From Pollutimonas sp036675275 (lineage in GTDB: Bacteria > Pseudomonadota > Gammaproteobacteria > Burkholderiales > Burkholderiaceae_B), in NCBI GenBank assembly GCA_036675275.1, contig JAKFFG010000067.1, forward strand, positions 49,269 through 113,268: a stretch of DNA of 64,000 nucleotides, in the 5' to 3' direction. Below are positions 46,525 to 55,135 of the stretch, in pieces. How positions within the stretch are numbered: the stretch's first letter is position 1; each line of letters begins with the position of its first letter. The translations under genes and the position numbers were made by a program. The notes below the pieces were generated by a model, which had not been told where the DNA came from, did no database searches, and saw only the letters and a list, made by a program, of their open reading frames with translations.

Positions 46525-47778
46525 TTAACCTAGAAAAGGAAATTCGGGTTCGGGTTGGCGGCCCGAAATAAGGTCGGCCAGTGCGCGTCCTGAACCCACG
46601 CCCATGGTCCAGCCCAATGTACCGTGACCAGTATTGAGATACAGGTTCTGGATTCTTGTCTTGCCAATAAGAGGAACATTCGAAGGCGTTGCGGGACGCA
46701 GTCCTGACCAGAAACGTACGTTATCAAAATCCAGCGCGGTTGGAAACAACTCTCGGGCCAGATTCACCATATTATCGCAACGGATTGTATTAAGAGCGCG
46801 CGAATACCCGGAAAGTTCCGCCGTGCCGGCCATGCGCAGTTGATTGCCCAGCCGGCTGTACACCACTTTATGCGCGCTGTCGGTCAGGCTGACCATCGGA
46901 GCAGCGGCAACGTCCACAATATCGAACGAAGCGGAATAGCCTTTGGCCGGGTAGACGTTGCAGGGAATTCCCAGCGGCAGCATGAAATGTGGCGTATAAG
47001 ACCCCAGCGCGGCCACATAGGCGTCCGCTTCTATGGTTTCGTAGAGTCCATCCGGACGAATGACCTCGGCGCCCGTGATGCGTCCGCCCGCAGGTATCAA
47101 TCGGCTGAGCTGGGTGGAGTAACGGAATTCCACGCCCGCCTTGCGCGCGCGCTCGGCCAGAGCCGTGGTGAACAGATAGATGTCGCCCGTTTCGTCTTCG
47201 GCGGTATAGTCGCCACCCACGATGGTGCCGCGCATGTGAGCCAGTGACGGTTCCAGCTGGACGATCTCATCCGTCGTAACAATGCGCCGGTCTACGCCAA
47301 AGTCGCGCATGACGCCCGCCATTTCCTGGGAGCTTTCGAATTCGGCGGGATCGCGGTAGAAATTGATAATGCCGCGTTCGAGGTGATCGTATTCTATATC
47401 GAGGTCGGCGCGCATTTCCCGCAACGTGCTGCGACTATATTCGGCGAGACGCACCATGGCGCGTATATTTGGCGCAAGCCGGCCAGGCAGGCATTCGCGC
47501 AGGAACATCAGGCCCCACCACCACTGGCGCAAATCGAACTGGGGACGAAACAGCAAGGGCGCGTCGTCCCGGAAAAGCCAGCGCGCCAGCTTCATGGGCG
47601 CCTGCGGATTCGCCCACGGCTCGGCATAAGACACCGAAATCTGACAACCGTTGGCACGGCTGGTCTCCTGGGCGGGTCCGCTTTCACGGTCTATGACCAC
47701 CACATCGTGTCCAGCCTGGCTCAGCCACCATGCGGTGGATACCCCGATTATCCCGCTGCCCAATACTGCTATTCTCAT
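46525..47778 (-). CDS. dadA: D-amino-acid dehydrogenase (DadA-type FAD oxidoreductase)
   Basis: A 417-residue FAD enzyme of the DAO family. It has the N-terminal dinucleotide fold (VLGSGIIGVSTAWWLSQAG), SRANGCQISVSYAEPWANP, GGDYTAEDETGDIY and the C-terminal FAD region (WSGLRPATPSNVPLIGKT, LNTGHGTLGWTMGVGSG). Family members oxidatively deaminate D-amino acids, often D-Ala in alanine catabolism. No alanine racemase is adjacent. It is followed 7 bp later by the solute-binding protein gene. Confidence 0.9.
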   Translation of the reverse strand: MRIAVLGSGIIGVSTAWWLSQAGHDVVVIDRESGPAQETSRANGCQISVSYAEPWANPQAPMKLARWLFRDDAPLLFRPQFDLRQWWWGLMFLRECLPGRLAPNIRAMVRLAEYSRSTLREMRADLDIEYDHLERGIINFYRDPAEFESSQEMAGVMRDFGVDRRIVTTDEIVQLEPSLAHMRGTIVGGDYTAEDETGDIYLFTTALAERARKAGVEFRYSTQLSRLIPAGGRITGAEVIRPDGLYETIEADAYVAALGSYTPHFMLPLGIPCNVYPAKGYSASFDIVDVAAAPMVSLTDSAHKVVYSRLGNQLRMAGTAELSGYSRALNTIRCDNMVNLARELFPTALDFDNVRFWSGLRPATPSNVPLIGKTRIQNLYLNTGHGTLGWTMGVGSGRALADLISGRQPEPEFPFLG

Positions 47779-47811
47779 AGTCGTTGCCTTTACCGCTGAT
47801 GAGTGAGGCGC

Positions 47812-47839
47812 CGCAGGACGGCTTTACCGCCGACCTGCG
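47812..47839. terminator. Hairpin between the flavoprotein gene and dadA
   Basis: CGCAGG and CGGC pair with GCCG and CCTGCG around a small loop. The only T run (TTTT) follows on the plus strand, opposite to the genes, so its role for minus-strand transcripts is doubtful. Confidence 0.3.
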
Positions 47840-47854
47840 TTTTGCTGTGACCGC

Positions 47855-48889
47855 CTAGGGCGCGTCGGCCTCTGTCGTAAACGCGTCGGCGAAGAAGTCT
47901 TCTTCGGGCAGTCCTCTATCGCCAATGAAGTCCCTGCGTGCGCTGTCTACCATGATTGGAGCCCCGCAGGCGTATACCTGATACCCCGACAGGTCGGGGT
48001 AGTCCTGGAGCACTGCCTGGTGCACGAACCCGGTACGACCTGCCCAGTCGTCGGACGGCAGGGCATCGGACACGACCGGCACGTAGCTGAAGTTGGGCAA
48101 AGCCTGCGCCCATTCCATGGCCTTGTCGTGCATATACAGGTCGCCGGGACGGCGACCGCCCCAGTACAGGACCGCCTTGCGCTGATTGTCGGACTCGATC
48201 ATGCGCTCGACGATGGCCTTGATGGGCGCAAAGCCCGTGCCGCTGGCCAGGAATATAACCGGCTTATCGCTATCGTCGCGCAGGAAAAAAGAACCGAAGG
48301 GCCCTTCTACACGAAGAATTTCCCGTACTTTCATTTGCGTTGCGCCGGCGCCGAAGACATGATCGGTGAAGACGCCGCCCGGAGTGTGGCGTATGTGCAG
48401 CTCGACCAGATTATTCTCCGCCGGAGGCGTGGCCATGGAATAACTGCGCCGGCGGCCATCCTTGAGGATGAACTCCAGATACTGCCCCGCATAGAATCGA
48501 AACGGATCAGTGGCAGGTAATTGTAATTTGATGATCATGACATCGTTCGCGGCCGGCTCGATCGCCATCACGCGAGACGGCATCTTGCGAATCTGGATAT
48601 CGCTGGCCATGCGGATTTCATGGGCCTCGATCAACATATCGGATTGCGGCCTGGCTTGGCAGAACAGGGTATAGCCATGGGCCAAGTCTTCGGGCGACAG
48701 GATTTGCGCCGGACTCGGTCCGGCATCGTACGTGCCCGAAACCACCTTGCCCTTACACGTGGAGCATGCGCCGTTGCGACAACTATAGGGCAGGACTATG
48801 CCCGCCGCGAGGGCGCCATCGAGCACGGATTGTCCGTCTTCGACCTGGAATTCGTGATTGCTGGGATGGACGGTGACCTTGAAACTCAT
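47855..48889 (-). CDS. Ferredoxin-type 2Fe-2S / FAD / NAD(P)H oxidoreductase (CDP-6-deoxy-glucoseen reductase-like)
   Basis: A 344-residue electron-transfer protein. It has an N-terminal plant-type ferredoxin domain with ligands C37, C42, C45 and C77, then a ferredoxin-NADP reductase module with FAD motif RRRSYSMATPP and NAD motif VIFLASGTGFAPIKAIVERM, ending YACGAPIMVDSAR. It is commonly named AscD or CDP-6-deoxy-delta-3,4-glucoseen reductase beside parC in Burkholderiales. No sugar-biosynthesis genes are near, so a general reductase role with an unknown partner is likelier. Confidence 0.88.
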   Translation of the reverse strand: MSFKVTVHPSNHEFQVEDGQSVLDGALAAGIVLPYSCRNGACSTCKGKVVSGTYDAGPSPAQILSPEDLAHGYTLFCQARPQSDMLIEAHEIRMASDIQIRKMPSRVMAIEPAANDVMIIKLQLPATDPFRFYAGQYLEFILKDGRRRSYSMATPPAENNLVELHIRHTPGGVFTDHVFGAGATQMKVREILRVEGPFGSFFLRDDSDKPVIFLASGTGFAPIKAIVERMIESDNQRKAVLYWGGRRPGDLYMHDKAMEWAQALPNFSYVPVVSDALPSDDWAGRTGFVHQAVLQDYPDLSGYQVYACGAPIMVDSARRDFIGDRGLPEEDFFADAFTTEADAP

Positions 48890-48959
48890 GATGGCTGATA
48901 ATAAAAATTAAGGGAATACACCCATTTTAAGGGTAAGGCGGTATTAGGGCCTGTTGACA

Positions 48960-51269
48960 CTAGACCGGCGACAGTGTGGGCTGCTTGACCTTGATCGACA
49001 AGGCCTTGCCCTTACGGGCGCGTTTTCCCACGTACTCGTTCAAGGCAGCGGCATCAAGTTCCAGCACCGTCTCCTTGTTGCGGTACACCCCGCTGGCCAA
49101 TATGCCGGCCGGACCGCCGGGTACCCATTGGGCCAGAATATCGCCCGCATCCAGGCCCATAAGAATGGTACCCCGCCCGCCTCCCGACAAGGTCTTGAGC
49201 TCGGCAAGGGCAACCACCAGAAAGCGGCCTTTCTTCGAAAGCATGGCGATATATTCGTCAGTCGCGCGCAGCAACATGGGCTTCAACAGAACGTCGCCTT
49301 TTTCCAGCGTCACGAATTGCTTGCCGCCGCGCTGGCGGGACGAAAGATCTTTCAATGTGGTCATGAAGCCGTAGCCGGCCTGCGTACCGAGCACATAGCG
49401 CTGACCGGCCGAGCCCGCGATCATGTGCGTGATGCGGGTGCCGGCTTCCATCTCTATCATGCTGGTAACCGGCTGCCCATCGCCGCGCGCAGAAGGCAGG
49501 CCGGCCACAGCCACCGTATAGACCCGTCCACTGGTGGAGAAAGCAATCAGATCATCGGTACTGCGGCACTCGATGGCATCATAGAGGCCGTCGCCCACCT
49601 TGAAATTGAACTGACCCGCATCGTGGCCATGCCCCTGGCGGACACGCAGCCAGCCCCGTTGCGAAATAATGACGGTTACCGGCTCCTCAATGACCCGGTT
49701 CTCGAGCACGGCACGCTCGGCCACCTCGATCAATGTGCGACGGTCATCGCCATACGTTTTCGCGTCAGCTTCGATTTCCTTGATCATCAGGCGCTTGAAT
49801 GCATTGGGGTTATCCAGCAGTTCCTGAAGCACAGCCTGCTCGGCCTTCTGGGCGGCCAATTCCTTTTCAATTTTGAAACCTTCCAGCCGCGCCAACTGGC
49901 GCAAGCGCATTTCCAGAATGTCCTCGGCCTGGCGTTCGGACAGATCGAAGCGCTGCATGAGCGCGATGCGCGGCTCGTCGGATTCGCGTATGGTCTGGAT
50001 CACTTCATCTACATTCAGGTAGACCACCATCCGGCCTTCCAGCACATGGATGCGGTCGGTGACTTTATCCAGTCTGAACTGCGTACGGCGCGTAATCGTG
50101 TGCGCGCGAAAACCCAGCCAGTCGGTCAAGACCTGGCGCAGGGAACGCTGGCCGGGCCGGCCATCGGTGCCGATACAAACCAGATTGATGGAAACGCCGG
50201 TCTCCATGCTGGTCTGGGCAAGCAATGTATTCACGAACTCATTGCGGTCTATCCGGCTGCTCTTGGGTTCGAAGACCAAGCGTATCGAAGCCTGTTTGCC
50301 CGATTCGTCGCGCACGGTATCGAGCAATCCCAGGATGAGCGCCTTGGTTTGCTGCTGATCGGTACTCAGGCTTTTCTTGCCTGCCTTGATCTTCGGGTTG
50401 GTACGGTCTTCGATCTCTTCCAGTATCTTCTGCGACGATGTCCCCGGCGGCAATTCGGTAATCACCAACTGCCATTGCCCGCGGGCGAGTTCCTCGAACT
50501 GCCATCGTGCGCGCGCCTTGATCGATCCGCGTCCAACGCTATAGATATGTGCGATCTCGGCCGGCGAAGAAATGATCTGCCCTCCCCCTGCAAAGTCGGG
50601 CCCCGGAACCAGGGAATAAAACTCTTCGTCGGAAAGCTTGGGATTCTTGATGAGGGTCACGCAAGCGTTGGCGACTTCGCGCAGATTGTGCGCCGGGATC
50701 TCGGTGGCCATGCCCACGGCGATGCCCGACGCGCCATTGAGCAACATGACGGGCAAACGCGCGGGCAGCAGCATGGGCTCTTGCTGGCTGCCGTCGTAAT
50801 TCGGCGCAAAGTCCACCGTACCTTCGTCCAGCTCGTCGAGCAGCACGCGGGCAAAAGGAGTAAGCCGCGCCTCGGTATACCGCATGGCCGCTGCGTTGTC
50901 GCCGTCGCGCGAGCCGAAGTTGCCCTGACCATCGACCAGTGGATAGCGCAGCATGAAGTCCTGCGCCATGCGCACCATGGCGTCGTAGGCGGCCTGGTCA
51001 CCATGAGGATGGTATTTGCCCAGCACATCGCCGACAACCCGGGCCGACTTCACCGGCTTGGCCCCGGATGTCAGGCCCATGGCCTGCATGGAGTAAAGGA
51101 TGCGGCGTTGTACCGGCTTCTGGCCGTCGGTCAGGTCGGGCAATGCCCGTCCGCGCACCACCGATACCGCGTAATCCAGGTAAGCCTGCTCGGCGTAATG
51201 TGCGAGCGTAATGCTGTCGCCGTCCGGCGCCTGGTCGAACAAGCCTGTTTGTATACTGTCCATTGTCAT
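48960..51269 (-). CDS. parC: DNA topoisomerase IV subunit A ParC
   Basis: A 769-residue type IIA topoisomerase subunit that cleaves and rejoins DNA to decatenate chromosomes. It has the breakage-reunion domain with YHPHGD (86-91), active-site Tyr131 in AAAMRYTEARL, the QNFGSRDGD-type loop and a C-terminal beta-pinwheel. Lacking a GyrA box and paired with parE, it is ParC rather than GyrA. The residue equivalent to E. coli Ser80 is Gln92, and that equivalent to Glu84 is Asp96. Starts at 51269 or 51263 are both possible. Confidence 0.96.
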   Translation of the reverse strand: MTMDSIQTGLFDQAPDGDSITLAHYAEQAYLDYAVSVVRGRALPDLTDGQKPVQRRILYSMQAMGLTSGAKPVKSARVVGDVLGKYHPHGDQAAYDAMVRMAQDFMLRYPLVDGQGNFGSRDGDNAAAMRYTEARLTPFARVLLDELDEGTVDFAPNYDGSQQEPMLLPARLPVMLLNGASGIAVGMATEIPAHNLREVANACVTLIKNPKLSDEEFYSLVPGPDFAGGGQIISSPAEIAHIYSVGRGSIKARARWQFEELARGQWQLVITELPPGTSSQKILEEIEDRTNPKIKAGKKSLSTDQQQTKALILGLLDTVRDESGKQASIRLVFEPKSSRIDRNEFVNTLLAQTSMETGVSINLVCIGTDGRPGQRSLRQVLTDWLGFRAHTITRRTQFRLDKVTDRIHVLEGRMVVYLNVDEVIQTIRESDEPRIALMQRFDLSERQAEDILEMRLRQLARLEGFKIEKELAAQKAEQAVLQELLDNPNAFKRLMIKEIEADAKTYGDDRRTLIEVAERAVLENRVIEEPVTVIISQRGWLRVRQGHGHDAGQFNFKVGDGLYDAIECRSTDDLIAFSTSGRVYTVAVAGLPSARGDGQPVTSMIEMEAGTRITHMIAGSAGQRYVLGTQAGYGFMTTLKDLSSRQRGGKQFVTLEKGDVLLKPMLLRATDEYIAMLSKKGRFLVVALAELKTLSGGGRGTILMGLDAGDILAQWVPGGPAGILASGVYRNKETVLELDAAALNEYVGKRARKGKALSIKVKQPTLSPV

Positions 51270-51281
51270 CTCTGTGTATAT

Positions 51282-53243
51282 TTAAACGTCGACCTCGGCC
51301 AGATTTCCTTTCTGCTCGAGCCAGGTACGTCGTTGTGCCGATTCACCCTTGCCCATCAGCATGTCGAACATCTGCGTCGTGGCCGCGAACCCGAGGTCTC
51401 CGTACGTGACGGGCGTGAGCCGGCGGGTGTCGGGATTCATGGTGGTGTCCCATAGCTGCTCGGCGCTCATTTCGCCCAGGCCCTTGAAACGACTGATGCT
51501 CCACGACGATTCACGTACGCCTTCCTTGCGAAGCTTGTCCTGCGCCGCGTCAAGTTCACCCTGATCCAGGCAGTAAACCTTGCGGGCGGGACGCTTGCCC
51601 GCCGCCGGCACGTCCAGGCGAAACAATGGCGGGCGGGCCACGTATACATGTCCGGCTTCGACCAGCTTGGGAAAGTGCCGGAAGAACAGTGTGAGCAGCA
51701 GCACCTGTATATGCGAACCGTCCACGTCGGCATCCGACAGAATGCAGACGCGCCCATAGCGCAGGCCGGAAAGATCGGGATGGTCATCGACGCCGTGAGG
51801 ATCCACCCCGATCGCCACTGCGATATCGTGAATCTCGTTATTGGCGAACAGGCGGTCGCGATCGACTTCCCAAGAGTTCAACACCTTGCCGCGCAGGGGC
51901 AGAACCGCCTGGAAGCCCTTGTCGCGGCCCATTTTTGCCGAACCGCCGGCCGAATCCCCTTCGACCAGGAAGACCTCGGTTCGTGAAATATCGTTGGACT
52001 CGCAGTCTGTCAGCTTGCCCGGCAATACCGCCACACCGGAGCTTTTGCGTTTCTCGACTTTCTGCGCCGACTTGGCGCGTGCTTGCGCCTGCCTGATGGC
52101 GCTCTCGGCCAGCTTCTTGCCGTGCTCGACGTGGGCGTGCAGCCACAGATCCAGAGCATTCCGGGAGAACCCGCTGACCAGCCGCACGGCGTCGCGGCTA
52201 TTGAGGCGCTCTTTGATCTGTCCCTGAAATTGGGGATCGAGGACTTTGGCCGACAAGACGAAGCTGGCGCGGGCGAAGACATCTTCCGGCAGGAGCTTGA
52301 CGCCTTTGGGCACCAGGCTGTGCAATTCGGCAAAGGACTTGACGGCGTTGAACAAGCCGTCGCGCAGCCCCGCTTCGTGGGTGCCGCCGGCCGTGGTCGA
52401 TATGAGGTTGACATAGGATTCGCGCACCACCGCGCCGTCGGCAGTCCAGACGACTACCCAGTGGGCGCCTTCTCCGGGTGCGAAGGAATCGTCGTCATCA
52501 GTGGCATATTGCTTGCCTTCAAACAAAGGTATGATTTTCTCGGCATCGCCCAAGGCCTCTTCCAGATAACCCCGAACGCCCTCTTCATACTGCCATTCGC
52601 GCGTTTCCCCGGTTTTTTCGGTGGTCAGCGTTACCTTGATGCCGTTCAGCAGCACAGCCTTGCTGCGCAATACGTGCACAAGTTCGGCCATGGGTATGGC
52701 GGCCGAGTCGAAATATTTCGGATCGGGCCAGACACGCACCCGCGTACCGGTTTTCTTGCGCCCGACCGGATCAAGTTCCTGCAAAGGCTCAAGGACATCG
52801 CCATTGGCGAACACCAATTCGTGTGTCTTGCCGTCGCGCCATACGCGTACTTCAAGCCGCGTGGACAGCGCGTTGGTGACCGACACCCCGACGCCATGCA
52901 GGCCGCCCGAAAAAGCGTAGGCGCCGCCGTCCTTTTTATCGAACTTGCCCCCGGCATGCAGCCGCGTGAAAACCAGTTCGACCACGGGAGCGTGCTCTTC
53001 GGGGTGCAGCCCCACCGGTATCCCACGGCCATCATCTTCGACGGTCACGCTGCCGTCGGCATGCAGCGTCACCTTTATCTGTTGGACGAAACCCGCCAGC
53101 GCCTCGTCCGCGGCATTATCGATGACCTCCTGAAGGATGTGCAAGGGGTTGTCTGTGCGTGTATACATGCCCGGGCGCTGGCGCACGGGTTCCAGCCCCT
53201 TCAGGACCCGGATGGATGCTTCGTCGTAGCGTGGTGTAGCCAA
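51282..53243 (-). CDS. parE: DNA topoisomerase IV subunit B ParE
   Basis: The ATPase subunit of topoisomerase IV; 653 residues. It has the GHKL ATPase motifs VIDNAADEALAG, DDGRGIPVG and GGLHGVGVSVTNALS, the Toprim motif EVFLVEGDSAGGSAKMGRD and SDADVDGSHI, and the C-terminal RFKGLGEMSAEQLWDTTMNP. The family start (xATPRYDEASIRVLKGLEP) is reached at a TTG (53241-53243) with GAGAG upstream. A longer frame to 53450 adds residues with no family match. parC follows after 12 bp, so the two form one operon. Confidence 0.95.
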   Translation of the reverse strand: MATPRYDEASIRVLKGLEPVRQRPGMYTRTDNPLHILQEVIDNAADEALAGFVQQIKVTLHADGSVTVEDDGRGIPVGLHPEEHAPVVELVFTRLHAGGKFDKKDGGAYAFSGGLHGVGVSVTNALSTRLEVRVWRDGKTHELVFANGDVLEPLQELDPVGRKKTGTRVRVWPDPKYFDSAAIPMAELVHVLRSKAVLLNGIKVTLTTEKTGETREWQYEEGVRGYLEEALGDAEKIIPLFEGKQYATDDDDSFAPGEGAHWVVVWTADGAVVRESYVNLISTTAGGTHEAGLRDGLFNAVKSFAELHSLVPKGVKLLPEDVFARASFVLSAKVLDPQFQGQIKERLNSRDAVRLVSGFSRNALDLWLHAHVEHGKKLAESAIRQAQARAKSAQKVEKRKSSGVAVLPGKLTDCESNDISRTEVFLVEGDSAGGSAKMGRDKGFQAVLPLRGKVLNSWEVDRDRLFANNEIHDIAVAIGVDPHGVDDHPDLSGLRYGRVCILSDADVDGSHIQVLLLTLFFRHFPKLVEAGHVYVARPPLFRLDVPAAGKRPARKVYCLDQGELDAAQDKLRKEGVRESSWSISRFKGLGEMSAEQLWDTTMNPDTRRLTPVTYGDLGFAATTQMFDMLMGKGESAQRRTWLEQKGNLAEVDV

Positions 53244-53375
53244 TTTGCTCTCGAATTTTCTGTGTGGATTACGGTATTTTACGGAGTATGCGCCATATCG
53301 CCGCCAGCAAGGCCCGACGCGCCGATGATAAAACGTCTTGTGCGCACCCCGGCTGTCGGTGGTATGCTTGTAAAA

Positions 53376-53397
53376 AAACGGGCGCAATGCCCCGTTT
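53376..53397 (+). promoter_or_regulatory. Hairpin in the parE-trxA divergent gap
   Basis: AAACGGGC and GCCCCGTTT pair around a short loop within the 236-bp gap 53244-53479. A TAGAAT (53406-53411) just downstream could be a trxA -10 box, but no convincing -35 was found. Role unknown. Confidence 0.25.
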
Positions 53398-53479
53398 GCA
53401 CTTACTAGAATACATGGTCTTGCTGCCTTGCCTTCAAGCAGCAAATTCAAGTCACTATCATCTTCTTAGTTTTCCTATC

Positions 53480-53806
53480 ATGAGCGAATCTATCAAACAC
53501 GTGAGCGACGCCTCTTTCGAGAACGACGTCCTGAACTCCGACGTACCCGTACTGGTCGACTATTGGGCCGCATGGTGCGGTCCCTGCAAAATGATCGCCC
53601 CGCTTCTGGAAGAGGCCGCGGGCCAGTACGAAGGGCGTGTTATCATAGCTAAAGTCGATGTGGACGAAAACCCCGAAACCGCCGCCAAGTTCGGCATTCG
53701 CGGAATCCCGACGCTCATGCTCTTCAAAGACGGCAAGCCCGCTGCCACGAAAGTCGGCGCACTGTCCAAGTCACAACTCAACACTTTCCTAGACGAATCC
53801 CTGTAA
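53480..53806 (+). CDS. trxA: Thioredoxin TrxA
   Basis: A 108-residue cytosolic disulfide reductase with the active site W32-C33-G34-P35-C36, VPVLVDYWA before it and the cis-Pro motif GIRGIPTLMLFKDG. It recycles reduced protein thiols with thioredoxin reductase. The ATG at 53480 gives the family start. It precedes rho by 67 bp, as in many proteobacteria. Confidence 0.98.
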   Translation: MSESIKHVSDASFENDVLNSDVPVLVDYWAAWCGPCKMIAPLLEEAAGQYEGRVIIAKVDVDENPETAAKFGIRGIPTLMLFKDGKPAATKVGALSKSQLNTFLDESL

Positions 53807-53820
53807 ACGGTCGTTTTCGC

Positions 53821-53841
53821 GCGAGCCTGCTCTAGGCTCGC
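53821..53841 (+). terminator. Hairpin between trxA and rho
   Basis: GCGAGCCT and AGGCTCGC form a perfect 8-bp stem with a 5-nt loop, 15 bp after the trxA stop. The following sequence has only a short T run (CTTT). It may be a partial terminator or part of the rho leader, which in other bacteria mediates Rho autoregulation. Confidence 0.5.
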
Positions 53842-53873
53842 CGCCACTTTGCAAATACCCCCTCTTTCCTCAC

Positions 53874-55130
53874 ATGCATCTCACCGAATTAAAAGCACAG
53901 CACGTTTCGAAGCTTCTCGAAATGGCCGCCGCACTTGACATAGACAATGCCAGCCGGCTGCGCAAACAAGAACTGATGTTTGCCATCATGAAGCGGCATG
54001 CCAAGCAAGGCGAACAGATTTTTGGCGACGGCGTCCTGGAAGTGTTGCCCGACGGTTTTGGTTTCCTGCGCTCACCAGAAACCTCTTACCTGGCAAGCAC
54101 CGACGACATCTATATTTCACCGTCGCAAATCCGCCGCTTCAATCTGCACACCGGTGACTCCATCGAGGGCGAGGTTCGCACCCCCAAAGACGGCGAACGC
54201 TATTTTGCGCTGGTCAAGGTCGACAAGGTCAATGGCATGCAGCCCGAGGCCATCAAACATCGCATCATGTTTGAAAACCTTACGCCGCTGCATCCAGACG
54301 AAGTAATGACTCTTGAACGCGACATCAAGAGCGAAGAAAACGTTACCGGCCGCATCATGGATATCTTTGCCCCAATCGGCAAAGGCCAACGCGCCCTTAT
54401 CGTAGCCAGCCCCAAGTCTGGTAAAACAGTCATCATGCAGCATATGGCCCACGCCATCAGCACCAACTATCCTGACGCCGTCATGATCGTGCTGCTGGTT
54501 GACGAGCGCCCTGAAGAAGTCACAGAGATGCAGCGCACCGTACGCGGTGAGGTCGTCGCGTCGACTTTCGATGAACCCGCTACCCGCCATGTGCAGGTCG
54601 CCGAGATGGTGATCGAAAAAGCAAAGCGCCTGGTCGAACTCAAGAAAGACGTCGTCATCCTGCTTGATTCCATTACGCGGCTGGCGCGCGCCTACAACAC
54701 GGTGGTGCCGGCGTCCGGCAAGGTCCTGACCGGCGGCGTGGACGCCAACGCACTGCAACGTCCCAAGCGATTCTTCGGTGCCGCGCGCAACGTCGAAGAA
54801 GGCGGCTCGCTTACCATTATCGGCACAGCACTGGTAGAAACAGGCAGCCGCATGGACGAGGTCATCTACGAAGAATTCAAGGGCACCGGCAATTCCGAAG
54901 TCCACCTGGAACGCCGCCTGGCCGAGAAACGTGTATATCCGGCCATCAACCTGAATAAATCCGGTACGCGTCGCGAAGAACTCTTGATCAAGCCCGAACT
55001 TCTGCAGAAAATCTGGGTGTTGCGCAAATTCATTCACGATATGGACGAACTCCAGGCTATGGAATTCATTCTGGACAAGATTCGCGCTACCAAGACAAAT
55101 TCCGAATTTTTCGACATGATGAAGAAATAA
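53874..55130 (+). CDS. rho: Transcription termination factor Rho
   Basis: A 418-residue hexameric RNA helicase. It has an N-terminal helical lasso (MHLTELKAQHVSKLLEMAA), an RNA-binding cold-shock-like domain (GDGVLEVLPDGFGFLRSPE, DDIYISPSQIRRF), the Walker A motif SPKSGKTV, Walker B VVILLDSITRLARAYN and the Q/R-loop residues (VLTGGVDANAL). It ends unprotected transcripts. gdhA follows after 5 bp. Confidence 0.98.
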   Translation: MHLTELKAQHVSKLLEMAAALDIDNASRLRKQELMFAIMKRHAKQGEQIFGDGVLEVLPDGFGFLRSPETSYLASTDDIYISPSQIRRFNLHTGDSIEGEVRTPKDGERYFALVKVDKVNGMQPEAIKHRIMFENLTPLHPDEVMTLERDIKSEENVTGRIMDIFAPIGKGQRALIVASPKSGKTVIMQHMAHAISTNYPDAVMIVLLVDERPEEVTEMQRTVRGEVVASTFDEPATRHVQVAEMVIEKAKRLVELKKDVVILLDSITRLARAYNTVVPASGKVLTGGVDANALQRPKRFFGAARNVEEGGSLTIIGTALVETGSRMDEVIYEEFKGTGNSEVHLERRLAEKRVYPAINLNKSGTRREELLIKPELLQKIWVLRKFIHDMDELQAMEFILDKIRATKTNSEFFDMMKK

Positions 55131-55135
55131 AAACG

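Noticed and set aside
48954..51455. 833-residue open frame on plus, opposite parC
   Set aside because: It is the antisense shadow of the topoisomerase gene and shows no domain or ribosome site.
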